DNA of 64,000 nt from Rothia nasimurium. Lineage in GTDB: Bacteria; Actinomycetota; Actinomycetes; Actinomycetales; Micrococcaceae. The stretch spans positions 496,001 through 560,000 of the forward strand of contig NZ_CAKMTJ010000001.1 of assembly GCF_928392795.1 (NCBI RefSeq), given 5' to 3'. Within the stretch, counting starts at the first letter, position 1, and every line of letters starts with the position of its first letter. A model generated the notes under the pieces. It was given only the letters and a program-made list of their open reading frames with translations. It ran no database searches and had not been told where the DNA came from. Positions 20,531 to 28,173 of this stretch are shown here, one piece after another. Both the position numbers and the translations under genes were made by a program.

Positions 20531-20570
20531 TTCAAATCTCTTGGTCGGGGGTTCGACTCCCTCCCGGGGC
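20531..20570 (+). other. partial tRNA-Arg 3' half, candidate prophage attachment site
   Basis: These 40 bases match the intact tRNA-Arg at 20648-20687 with two mismatches: one at the base after the anticodon and one in the acceptor stem. The match starts in the anticodon loop and runs to the 3' end, a standard attachment core. It marks the right prophage boundary; the tRNA regenerated at the other end would lie off the left edge. Confidence 0.65.
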
Positions 20571-20615
20571 TGATATGACTTTTAGCCGAGGAATCGATAA
20601 TATAAACAGCGGCTA

Positions 20616-20688
20616 GCCTCAGTAGCTCAGTGGATAGAGCAGGAGCCTTCTAATCTCTTGGTCGGGGGTTCGACTCCCTCCTGGGGCG
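20616..20688 (+). tRNA. tRNA-Arg (anticodon TCT)
   Basis: A 73-nt cloverleaf: acceptor GCCTCAG/CTGGGGC, D stem GCTC/GAGC, anticodon loop CTTCTAA with TCT, T arm beginning TCGGGGG with TTCGACT. The anticodon stem GGAGC/TCTCT has a C-T mismatch at its last pair, which may be normal for this tRNA in the group. It begins 45 bases after the partial copy. Confidence 0.85.
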
Positions 20689-20697
20689 CGCAACATA

Positions 20698-20732
20698 TCC
20701 CTCACTTGGTAAAACAAGTGGGGGGTATTTTT
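20698..20732 (+). terminator. terminator after tRNA-Arg
   Basis: CACTTG at 20703-20708 pairs with CAAGTG at 20715-20720, extended by flanking C and G runs, then TATTTTTT. It separates the tRNA from the next host gene. Confidence 0.75.
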
Positions 20733-20792
20733 TATTATCAAATGTGGTTTTCGCACAGGAAAATCAAATACTTTCGGAATACACTAGAGGGC

Positions 20793-21722
20793 ATGTCTAC
20801 AGCCAACCTGCCTGAAACGCTCAGCGGCGCACCCGCGTCCGCCCCTGTCCTGCCCCGCCGAACAGTGCTGGCAGGAACCGGTACCCTAGCCCTGAGCACT
20901 CTACTTGTTGCCTGTGGCCCTGCTGAAGAACAAATTCAGCCCACCGCCACCGGTGATGAACACACCAACGAGGCCCACGACGTAGACATCAACCAGGCAC
21001 TAGACCAGCTTGAAGCAGACTACGGCATTACCCTTAGCCTGGCGGTCTATAACCACGCTACCGACAGTCTCTTTTTGCACAAGGGTGACCAATGGACGTA
21101 TGAAGCATCTATCGTCAAAGTCCCCATTTCTCTCACCCTGCTCAGGCTTGCAGCCTTTGAAGAGCGCGAACTGACCGACGACGAAAAAGCCCTCGTCGAA
21201 GCGTCCATTACCTACTCCGATAACAACGCAACGATTGAGATTTACCGCAGATTTGGGTCTGACGACGGGGAATCTACGGCCAGCGCCCAGTCCCTCAATA
21301 AGACCTATGAGCTGCTGGGTGTCACAGAGACCCGATCTGCCGGAACCTGGGGCGATAACCAAACCTGGGCCGAGGACCAGGTACGCATTATGCGTGCCAT
21401 CATCGATACCGTTGAATGGGTCAATGCTACCGACGCCCAGTTCCTTCTCGAAAAAATGGTTCCGCTCGACTGGTCACAAACCTGGGGCGTGGGCTCCCAA
21501 TACGGGCAGACCGTGCTGGGGGAAGCTGTCACCGACGTATCGGTTAAAAATGGCTGGATCCAGGAAGATACTGGCGAATGGCACATCAACTCCGTCGGTG
21601 TTGTTAGAACCGAAAGTACCACCTATTCCATTGCCCTGTTGAGCAAGGGGTTCGAAGACCAGCAGGCAGGGTACGAGGTGGCTAGCCAGGCAGTGCAAGC
21701 CTACTTTGACCACGCCGGCTAA
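20793..21722 (+). CDS. serine hydrolase lipoprotein, class A beta-lactamase fold
   Basis: 309 residues from the ATG at 20793. A twin-arginine-like signal (LPRRTVLAGTGTLALSTLLVAC) with lipobox LVAC anchors it outside the membrane. The catalytic part has the SxxK motif in YEASIVKVPISL, an SDN-like motif in ITYSDNNATIEI, and KNGW in place of KTG. No clear omega-loop Glu was found, so beta-lactam hydrolysis is doubtful; a cell-wall or esterase-type role is as likely. The upstream open frame through the tRNA is not used. Its end overlaps the convergent glycosylase gene by 41 bases. Confidence 0.75.
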   Translation: MSTANLPETLSGAPASAPVLPRRTVLAGTGTLALSTLLVACGPAEEQIQPTATGDEHTNEAHDVDINQALDQLEADYGITLSLAVYNHATDSLFLHKGDQWTYEASIVKVPISLTLLRLAAFEERELTDDEKALVEASITYSDNNATIEIYRRFGSDDGESTASAQSLNKTYELLGVTETRSAGTWGDNQTWAEDQVRIMRAIIDTVEWVNATDAQFLLEKMVPLDWSQTWGVGSQYGQTVLGEAVTDVSVKNGWIQEDTGEWHINSVGVVRTESTTYSIALLSKGFEDQQAGYEVASQAVQAYFDHAG

Positions 21723-22254
21723 GCGTGTGGGTTTCTAACCTGATATAGCCAGCGGCCTGAGCCACCGCGCATACCACCACCGGCCCTAAGCGTTGAAACC
21801 CGAGTGCCCGTAACTCACAGGCCAGGGTATCAGTTTCAGTGGTGGTGCGGGGGAGCGATTCGGCACCCGGGCACAGTAATTCCTCTGGAAATGCCTCAGC
21901 AAAGAGATCTGCTAGATTTACCCGAGACTCTTTCAATACTCTCGCATTATTGATGCAGGCCCGAAGTTTAGATTCGTTCCTAATTCCGATATCGCCCTCA
22001 AGGTAGACGCTGATATCGTCTTCAGCCATGGCAGCTAAACGCTCAGGTTGAAAATCGTGTAAGGCCCGGTTCAGCTCCTCCCGTTTTGCTAGAACCGTAG
22101 ACCACCACAGGCCGCTTTGAAACACCAGCAGGCAGAGGTGCTCGAACAGGGCCTCGTTGGTGCGCGGCACGTTCTGCCATTCCCGTTCAAAGTAGGTGCG
22201 GGTACGGTCATCCCGTACCCAGGCAGGCTCATCGGGAACACGTGTATTGGTCAC
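21682..22254 (-). CDS. DNA-3-methyladenine glycosylase I-like protein, divergent
   Basis: 190 residues. The Tag fold is visible: YFEREWQNVPRTNEALFEHLCLLVFQSGLWWSTVLAKREELNRAL, IGIRNESKLRACINNA, then LGFQRLGPVVVCAVAQAAGYI. The enzyme removes 3-methyladenine from DNA. The four zinc ligands of the E. coli protein (an N-terminal Cys and His and a C-terminal His and Cys) are not evident: the N-terminus reads PAWVRDDRTRTYFEREW and the C-terminus RLETHTLSRRGQ. Activity may therefore differ. It is convergent with and overlaps the serine hydrolase gene by 41 bases. Confidence 0.65.
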   Translation of the reverse strand: MTNTRVPDEPAWVRDDRTRTYFEREWQNVPRTNEALFEHLCLLVFQSGLWWSTVLAKREELNRALHDFQPERLAAMAEDDISVYLEGDIGIRNESKLRACINNARVLKESRVNLADLFAEAFPEELLCPGAESLPRTTTETDTLACELRALGFQRLGPVVVCAVAQAAGYIRLETHTLSRRGQSRLALPG

Positions 22255-22532
22255 TGTGCTGTCTCCTTCTCGCTGGTAGATGCGGACGCCCGCCCCGGTG
22301 CCCTAGCGGGGCAGGTGGTATGAGCCTAGAGGGGTAGGGCAGCCGTGCACCAGGGGTGTGAACAAAATCTGTCATGAAAGCTCTTGCCCGCGTCACAGCT
22401 TCACCAATTTTCTGCCCTTTACCGTGCGGTAGCAGCATATTCGTTATCCACAGGCATCATTTTTCTGGCTCTTAGACCTTTGCTGGTGTAACCCTTGAGA
22501 CACCCGGTTCACCCACAACTCAAGGAGGAGTC

Positions 22533-23102
22533 ATGACCGACACCGTCACTATCCGAGGCTTTATCGCAACGGCCCCCACCCAAAAATTTCTGCCCAATGG
22601 CAATATCCCGGTAACGAACTTCCGTATTGCCTCCACACCCCGCTGGTTTGATGCCACCAGCGGCACCTGGAAAGAAGGCACAACTAACTGGTACACCGTC
22701 AACTCCTTTAGAGCTCTGGCGTATAACAGCGCCCGGAGCCTGCAGGTAGGGCACCCGGTGCTGGTTACCGGCCGCCTGCGCGTCAAACAGTTTGAACGGG
22801 CGGACGGCTCACCCGGCACCAGCATCGAAGTAGACGCCACCAGCATCGGGCACGACCTCAACTACGGGCTAGCCAATTTTGCCCGTGTTACAGACCGAAA
22901 ACCGGATGTCGATGAGACCGATCGTAAGTTCAACGAGCAGGTAGCCGGGGAACAGAAACTCAACCACGGCTATAGCTCTCTACCGGCTGTTGAAGAAGAC
23001 CCCCAAGGCAGCCATTCTCCCGAAAAAGGCCATCAGGTTTCTGACCAGGGGCTCACCGATACGGCAGCAGACGATGAGGCTGTTGAGGCTCTGACCAGCT
23101 AG
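22533..23102 (+). CDS. ssb: single-stranded DNA-binding protein
   Basis: 189 residues. The OB fold fills residues 1-110: TVTIRGFIATAPTQKFLPNG, NIPVTNFRIASTPRWFD, TNWYTVNSFRALAYNSARSLQVGHPVLVTGRLRVKQFERADG, SIEVDATSIGHDLNYG. The tail is long, acidic and disordered but lacks the usual DDIPF-type tip that recruits partner proteins. It is therefore probably the second, non-essential SSB of actinobacteria. AAGGAGG lies directly upstream. Confidence 0.85.
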   Translation: MTDTVTIRGFIATAPTQKFLPNGNIPVTNFRIASTPRWFDATSGTWKEGTTNWYTVNSFRALAYNSARSLQVGHPVLVTGRLRVKQFERADGSPGTSIEVDATSIGHDLNYGLANFARVTDRKPDVDETDRKFNEQVAGEQKLNHGYSSLPAVEEDPQGSHSPEKGHQVSDQGLTDTAADDEAVEALTS

Positions 23103-23195
23103 AGGGCGGGGCAGGGCAAACTCACACCAAGATTCTTGGCCGATGCCCTGCCCTAAACCCCCAACAGCTTGACATCAACCGGTAGGCTTAAACGC

Positions 23196-24875
23196 ATGGC
23201 AGAATTTATCTACACCATGACCAAAGCCCGCAAAACTGTAGGCGACAAAGTCATCCTTAACGACGTATCAATGTCGTTCTTCCCCGGTGCAAAAATCGGT
23301 ATGGTCGGCCCCAACGGTGCCGGTAAGTCAACCATCCTGAAAATCATGGCGGGTCTCGATACCCCCTCCAACGGCGAAGCACGGCTTTCAGAAGGCTACA
23401 CCGTGGGCATCCTCATGCAGGAGCCCCCGCTGAACGAAGAAAAGACCGTCCTGGGTAACGTCCAGGAAGGCGTCGGCGAAATCTACGAAAAGATTGTTCG
23501 CTACAACGAAATCTCAGAAGAGATGGCCAACCCCGATGCTGACTTCGACGCGCTCATGGAAGAAATGGGCAAGCTGCAGGAAGCCATCGACGCGGCCAAC
23601 GCCTGGGACATCGACTCCCAGCTGGAACAGGCCATGGACGCCCTGCGCTGCCCTCCCGGCGATTCACCCGTTACCCACCTCTCCGGTGGTGAACGCCGCC
23701 GCGTAGCGCTCTGCAAGCTCCTGCTCCAGAAGCCCGACCTGCTCCTACTCGACGAGCCCACCAACCACCTGGACGCAGAATCCGTCCTCTGGCTGGAACA
23801 GCACCTGCAGTCCTACGAGGGCGCAGTAATCGCCATTACCCACGACCGTTACTTCCTCGATCACGTTGCAGAATGGATCGCAGAAGTAGACCGCGGTAAC
23901 CTCTACCCCTACGAGGGCAACTACTCCACCTACCTGGACAAGAAGCGCGCTCGCCTCGAAGTTCAGGGTAAGAAGGACGCCAAGCTCGCTAAGCGCCTGG
24001 AAGAAGAACTCGAGTGGGTTCGCTCCAACACCAAGGGCCGTCAGGCTAAGTCAAAGGCTCGTCTGGCCCGCTACGAAGAGATGGCTGCAGAGGCTGAGAA
24101 GACCCGCAAGCTAGATTTCGAAGAAATCCAGATTCCCCCGGGACCCCGTCTGGGTAACGTCGTCATCGAAGCAGAAAACCTGCAGAAGGGCTTCGACGGC
24201 CGCTCCCTCATCAACGGTCTCTCCTTCTCCCTGCCCCGCAACGGCATCGTCGGCGTCATCGGCCCCAACGGTGTAGGTAAGTCAACCCTCTTCAAGACCA
24301 TCGTTGGCCTTGAGCCCCTCGATGGCGGCAACCTGAAGATCGGTGAAACCGTCAAGATTTCATACGTTGACCAGAACCGCGCCAACATCGACCCTGAAAA
24401 GTCGCTGTGGGAGGTTGTCTCAGACGGCCTGGACTACATCCAGGTAGGCCAGGTAGAAATGCCCTCACGCGCCTACGTTTCAGCCTTTGGCTTCAAGGGC
24501 CCCGACCAGCAGAAGAAGGCAGGTGTGCTCTCCGGTGGTGAGCGCAACCGCCTCAACCTGGCCCTGACCCTCAAGCAGGGCGGCAACCTGCTGCTGCTCG
24601 ACGAACCTACCAACGACCTGGACGTCGAAACCCTCACCTCCCTCGAAAATGCCCTGCTGGAATTCCCCGGCTGTGCCGTCGTGGTCTCCCACGACCGCTG
24701 GTTCCTCGACAGAGTAGCCACCCACATCCTGGCCTGGGAAGGCACTGACGAACAGCCCGATAACTGGTACTGGTTCGAGGGTAACTTCGAGTCCTACGAG
24801 AAGAATAAGATCGAGCGACTTGGACCCGAAGCTGCAAAGCCGCACCGCGTCGTGCACCGCAAGCTGACACGATAA
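23196..24875 (+). CDS. ettA: ABC-F translational throttle protein EttA
   Basis: 559 residues from the ATG at 23196 (MAEFIYTMTKARKTVG). It has two ABC ATPase domains: the first with GPNGAGKST, LSGGERRRVALC and LLLLDEPTNHLDAES; the second with GPNGVGKST, LSGGERNRLNLA and LLLLDEPTNDLDVET. Between them is the charged linker helix pair (KKDAKLAKRLEEELEWVRS, RQAKSKARLARYEEM). EttA binds the ribosomal E site and gates the first elongation step according to ATP level. The last six codons (HRKLTR) have a near copy 102 bases downstream (24957-24977). Confidence 0.93.
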   Translation: MAEFIYTMTKARKTVGDKVILNDVSMSFFPGAKIGMVGPNGAGKSTILKIMAGLDTPSNGEARLSEGYTVGILMQEPPLNEEKTVLGNVQEGVGEIYEKIVRYNEISEEMANPDADFDALMEEMGKLQEAIDAANAWDIDSQLEQAMDALRCPPGDSPVTHLSGGERRRVALCKLLLQKPDLLLLDEPTNHLDAESVLWLEQHLQSYEGAVIAITHDRYFLDHVAEWIAEVDRGNLYPYEGNYSTYLDKKRARLEVQGKKDAKLAKRLEEELEWVRSNTKGRQAKSKARLARYEEMAAEAEKTRKLDFEEIQIPPGPRLGNVVIEAENLQKGFDGRSLINGLSFSLPRNGIVGVIGPNGVGKSTLFKTIVGLEPLDGGNLKIGETVKISYVDQNRANIDPEKSLWEVVSDGLDYIQVGQVEMPSRAYVSAFGFKGPDQQKKAGVLSGGERNRLNLALTLKQGGNLLLLDEPTNDLDVETLTSLENALLEFPGCAVVVSHDRWFLDRVATHILAWEGTDEQPDNWYWFEGNFESYEKNKIERLGPEAAKPHRVVHRKLTR

Positions 24876-24912
24876 ATCAAACTCAGTCAGTTTGAGCGCG
24901 GTGAACGATTCC

Positions 24913-24951
24913 GCATGATTTTTGGTTCCTCGCGCGCTCGGAAAATCATGC
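24913..24951. repeat. hairpin in the ettA 3' region
   Basis: GCATGATTTT at 24913-24922 and AAAATCATGC at 24942-24951 are perfect inverted copies. They lie in the about 80-base segment separating the ettA tail from its downstream near copy (24957-24977). A smaller CAAACT/AGTTTG pair precedes it. Confidence 0.5.
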
Positions 24952-24984
24952 TCCATCACCGCAAGTTAACTCGATGAGCTAGAT

Positions 24985-25020
24985 AAAATCCCTCCCACCT
25001 TCACCGGCGGGAGGGATTTT
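24985..25020. terminator. bidirectional terminator between ettA and tesB
   Basis: AAAATCCCTCCC pairs perfectly with GGGAGGGATTTT (12 bp) around a 12-base loop, with A and T runs on both sides. It lies between convergent genes. Confidence 0.85.
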
Positions 25021-25030
25021 CTTTACCTGT

Positions 25031-25927
25031 TTACTGGTCGCGGTACTCGGGCAACCTAATCATGGCTTCTTGGGTTACGGTGGCAACGTGCAGGCCGTCG
25101 CGGGTGAAGACCTTACCCACAGAGAGGCCGCGGGAGTCCTGGGCGCTGGGAGACTCCTGAACCAGCAGCAACCACTCATCGGTACGAGCGGGGCGGTGGA
25201 ACCATATGGCGTGATCTAGCGAAGCCACCTTCATGCCGGGCTCAAGCCAGGTCTTGCCGTGCTGCCGCAGAACCGGTTCAAGCTGGGTATAGTCCGATGC
25301 GTAGGCCAGGGCAGCCTGATGCAGGGCAGGGTCATCGGGCAAAGCCTCGAAGGTTTTAAACCAGACCATATTCACCGGCTGCTTCTCTTCACCGGGAGTG
25401 GTGTACAGCGGGGAGGTCACATGTCTCACGTCGAAGGGGCGGGAGAAGGCAACCTTCTGGGCAATGGGGACCTGTAGATGCCCCAGAAGGTCAGCTGCGG
25501 TGGGCAGACTCTCGGGCGCGGGAACGTCCTGCGGCATACTGGCGCCGTGATTTGGCCCCGGGGCAGGCACCTGGAAGGAAGCAATACAGGAAAAAATCGG
25601 CTGCCCGCCCTGGTAGGCCTGTACCCTGCGGGTGGAAAATGACCTGGCGTCGTTGAGGGCCTCGGCCCCGTAGGAGAGATCGCCTTCTACGTCACCGGGG
25701 CGCAGAAAGTAGCCGTGCAGGGAGTGCAGCGTTTTACCGTCGACCGTATGAGCAGCAGCCATCACAGCCTGGGCGAGCACCTGCCCGCCGAAAATACGCG
25801 GGGATTCCTTGGTGAGGGTCAGGGCGCTAAAGACATGCTCGTGGGCGGACGCTCCACCGGGGGTGAGGTTGAGCATGGCCAGTAATTTTTGGGTAGGGGA
25901 GAGACTTTCTAGGGTTTCGTGACTCAT
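25031..25927 (-). CDS. tesB: acyl-CoA thioesterase II
   Basis: 298 residues with the double hot-dog layout of TesB. N-terminal half: ESPRIFGGQVLAQAVMAAAHTV, LHSLHGYFLRPGDVE, FSTRRVQAYQGGQPIFSCIASFQ. C-terminal half: AYASDYTQLEPVL, KVASLDHAIWFHRPARTDEWLLL, ESPSAQDSRGLSVGKVFTRDG. The Asp/Ser(Thr)/Gln-type catalytic set maps to the SLDHAIWF, DSRG and VGKVF regions. It hydrolyses acyl-CoA to free acid and CoA in the cytoplasm. Monocistronic, with a shared terminator with ettA. Confidence 0.9.
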   Translation of the reverse strand: MSHETLESLSPTQKLLAMLNLTPGGASAHEHVFSALTLTKESPRIFGGQVLAQAVMAAAHTVDGKTLHSLHGYFLRPGDVEGDLSYGAEALNDARSFSTRRVQAYQGGQPIFSCIASFQVPAPGPNHGASMPQDVPAPESLPTAADLLGHLQVPIAQKVAFSRPFDVRHVTSPLYTTPGEEKQPVNMVWFKTFEALPDDPALHQAALAYASDYTQLEPVLRQHGKTWLEPGMKVASLDHAIWFHRPARTDEWLLLVQESPSAQDSRGLSVGKVFTRDGLHVATVTQEAMIRLPEYRDQ

Positions 25928-26043
25928 AGTTACACTCTCTCACAGCTAGCCCCATTTTTCTCATCCCACTGGAAGCGCAACTGAGTTTCTGCGATAGGGT
26001 GGTGGGTGACTAGACCGCATAAACTCGTTTGAAAGCTAGTGAT

Positions 26044-26736
26044 ATGACCGAGCCAAAACTCTCTGACTACACCGACTACGTTTACCTACCCGATGCTACA
26101 ACTGCGCGTGACCTGGCGACCTATCTGACCCGGGCCCGTTCTGTAGACCCCCAGGCTGCCGTCCGCCTACAGGCTAACGGCGAGGTGCTGGGAGTGTCGG
26201 TGTGCGTGCTTGCACCTGAAACCCTGCTCGATTCGACGCCCACGGTGATTGGTCTGCGCGCTATCAAACTGGCCCAGCCTGCCGAGGTCGATCTCACGGT
26301 CGAAGCATCAGCTCTTCTTGACCGGCTCGCCCGTATTGAAGAGGCCGGGCTGGCCCTGGCCCTGCCGCCGGTTACCGTGACCGCCCCCTGGGCCGGGCGT
26401 ACCGCTCCGCGCAGCGGCTGGGAGAAGAAAGGGTTTTACCTCTCTGACCATGCCCGGGCAGCGGCCCAGGAAGGTATTGCCGCGGTAGACGGGGCTTTGC
26501 CCGCTAACCCGGGGCACGCGGTGATGGCAACCGTCCGCTCCCGTATCTGGTCTTCACCCCTGCAATCCCCCGATACGACGGTGAGCCTACCCACCGGAGC
26601 TGCTTTTGCCCTTGAGGTGCTCGGGTTCCTGCCTCCGCGGGCTACCGAACCCATGCCTGTTTTCTCCAGCGGACGCTGGGCCCGCATCTCGGCCCGGGCA
26701 GGGCACGTACTGGTTTACTCGGCTGCCTCAGCCTAA
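26044..26736 (+). CDS. conserved hypothetical protein
   Basis: 230 residues from the ATG at 26044 (a TTG 5 codons upstream is possible). YLPDATTARDLATYLTRARSVD and AAVRLQANGEVLGVSVCVLAPETLLD form an N-terminal alpha/beta region; WEKKGFYLSDHARAAAQEGIAAV and AAFALEVLGFLPPRATEPMPVFSSGRWARIS form the C-terminal part. No known function. The last about 50 residues have a relative in the fragment at 26844-26999, so a second allele or paralogue once lay here. Confidence 0.65.
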   Translation: MTEPKLSDYTDYVYLPDATTARDLATYLTRARSVDPQAAVRLQANGEVLGVSVCVLAPETLLDSTPTVIGLRAIKLAQPAEVDLTVEASALLDRLARIEEAGLALALPPVTVTAPWAGRTAPRSGWEKKGFYLSDHARAAAQEGIAAVDGALPANPGHAVMATVRSRIWSSPLQSPDTTVSLPTGAAFALEVLGFLPPRATEPMPVFSSGRWARISARAGHVLVYSAASA

Positions 26737-26742
26737 AACGAA

Positions 26743-26840
26743 CTACTGGGCCCGGTTCTGCATGGCGTGGGCTGCCCGGTCAAAGTAGGCCCACATTTCG
26801 GCGTCGTGCAGGGGCGATAGCTCCAGGGCGTTCACTGTCT
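26743..26840 (-). pseudogene. C-terminal fragment of a second glbO copy
   Basis: The minus strand encodes a segment containing LSPLHDAEMWAYF and DRAAHAMQNRAQ before a stop at 26743, closely matching the end of the intact globin at 27660 (LAPLHDAEMWAYF, DRAAHAMQNHS). Sequence identity stops abruptly at about 26840. It is a remnant with no start and is presumed non-functional. Confidence 0.75.
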
Positions 26841-26843
26841 CAT

Positions 26844-26999
26844 GATGATGTGAAGATTCCCCGTGGCTTAGCCTTTGCCATCGAGGTACTAGAATTTTTG
26901 CCCTCAAAATTTGAGGGCGCTGTACCTATTTACACCAGCGGGCAGCGGGTTCGTCTGAGCTCGCCGGGCGGTTTCGTCCTCACCAAAATATTGGGCTAA
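26844..26999 (+). pseudogene. C-terminal fragment related to the 26044-26736 protein
   Basis: The plus frame reads DDVKIPRGLAFAIEVLEFLP, then GAVPIYTSGQRVRLSSPGG and FVLTKILG before a TAA. It aligns with the C-terminus of the preceding protein (TTVSLPTGAAFALEVLGFLP, MPVFSSGRWARIS) with many substitutions. No start codon lies in frame. Together with the globin fragment it looks like a leftover from recombination with a diverged relative. Confidence 0.75.
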
Positions 27000-27125
27000 T
27001 TATTCACCAAAACCACTGCTTCTAAGGTGTTGAAGAGCTGGGTGAAGAACCTGCTTACAGCCGCACCACTCCTGCACAAATAGACCGCTTAAGTATTTAG
27101 TTGGTCGGGGCTCAGATGCGGAGAA

Positions 27126-27629
27126 TTACATGGCTGACCAATAATGTAGCTGCCAGCTTTGTTCTCGATGGGCTGAGGGGTTTAAATCGACGCACCAGCT
27201 AGGATAAACCCGAAACGCCATCTTTCCCCGTTTTCCTTCACTAGCTAGAATTCCTCGTTCGGCAAGTACCTTGCGTGGAAAAGAAAAGTAACCATGCAAG
27301 TGTCCATCTGAAATGAATACCAGTAGATAATCACAAAATTCTTTAGCGGTGAAAGGGATGTTCGAGCCTGTAGCATCTTTTTGCCAGAGCGCGAGAAAGT
27401 ATCCGTTTTTCTTGGGCGTTTTCCTACCCATCCGTGACTGGTAGCTGTTTTCTGATGTGCTGAAGGTAAGAGCCTCGTACTCAGAATTGTAGGGGCTTGT
27501 GGTCACCTGTTGTATTTCGTCAATTTCACCGCTTTTTATCAGCGCGTCAAGAAATTGGAAGGAGCGGATTTTTTCTCTCAAGCTTTGTACCGGAGTGGCA
27601 GAATCTGGATGGGTTTTTATTGAGCACAT
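27126..27629 (-). CDS. MepB-family protein
   Basis: 167 residues. Family features: YNSEYEALTFSTSENSYQSRMGRKTPKKNGYFLALWQKDATGSNIPF, then DYLLVFISDGHLHGYFSFPRKVLAERGILA and GKRGKMAFRVYPSWC. MepB was first seen next to the staphylococcal MepA efflux pump, but its function is unknown and it is found alone in many genomes. The gene sits between the duplicated globin fragment and the intact globin gene. No efflux gene is near, so it appears to be a recent insertion. Confidence 0.8.
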   Translation of the reverse strand: MCSIKTHPDSATPVQSLREKIRSFQFLDALIKSGEIDEIQQVTTSPYNSEYEALTFSTSENSYQSRMGRKTPKKNGYFLALWQKDATGSNIPFTAKEFCDYLLVFISDGHLHGYFSFPRKVLAERGILASEGKRGKMAFRVYPSWCVDLNPSAHREQSWQLHYWSAM

Positions 27630-27659
27630 AGTTTTTGTCCAGCGCAGCCAGAATTTTAC

Positions 27660-28124
27660 TTATGAGTGATTCTGCATGGCGTGGGCTGCCCGGTCAAAGT
27701 AGGCCCACATTTCTGCATCGTGCAGGGGAGCTAGATCCAGGGTGTCCATGGCCTCGCGCATGTACTTGAGCCAGGTATCCCGCTCCTTGGGGCCGATATA
27801 GAAGGGGTTATGGCGCATACGCAGGCGCGGGTGGCCGCGTTCTGCCTGGTAGGTTTTGGGCCCGCCCCAGTACTGCTCAAGGAACATGAAAAGGCGGCGC
27901 TCTGCTGGCCCCAGGTCTTCCTCGGGGTACATGGCACGGAATTCCGGGTCGGCTGCTACACGGGAATAGAACTCCCGGCAGAGCTTTTCAAAGACCGGCC
28001 GTCCGCCCACCTGGTAGTAGAAGCTACGCTCATCGACCTCTTCATGAGGGGCTGAGGGCTGGACGCTGGCCTCGCCGGGCGCAGATAAGGGGCGGAAAGC
28101 TGGGTTGGGTAAATTCATACCCAC
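27660..28124 (-). CDS. glbO: truncated hemoglobin, group II (GlbO-type)
   Basis: 154 residues; a GTG start at 28124 has GGGAG at 7 bases, and an ATG lies two codons inside. The globin core begins SFYYQVGGRPVFEKLCREFYSRVAADPEFRAMYP and continues LGPAERRLFMFLEQYWGGPKTYQAERGHPRLRMRHNPFYIGPKERDTWLKYM. YFDRAAHAMQ marks the C-terminal helix. The proximal His lies in MRHNPF and the group II Trp in RDTWLKYM. It binds O2 or NO and is linked to oxidative and nitrosative stress. A C-terminal fragment of a second copy is at 26743. Confidence 0.9.
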   Translation of the reverse strand: MGMNLPNPAFRPLSAPGEASVQPSAPHEEVDERSFYYQVGGRPVFEKLCREFYSRVAADPEFRAMYPEEDLGPAERRLFMFLEQYWGGPKTYQAERGHPRLRMRHNPFYIGPKERDTWLKYMREAMDTLDLAPLHDAEMWAYFDRAAHAMQNHS

Positions 28125-28173
28125 CAGTCTACTCCCGCCCCTTATCGTCAGCAGTTACCTCATGGCTCAGAAC

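Noticed and set aside
20793..21722. Antibiotic-resistance beta-lactamase
   Set aside because: SxxK and SDN-like motifs are present, but KTG is replaced by KNG and no convincing omega-loop Glu was found, so I list it only as a serine hydrolase.
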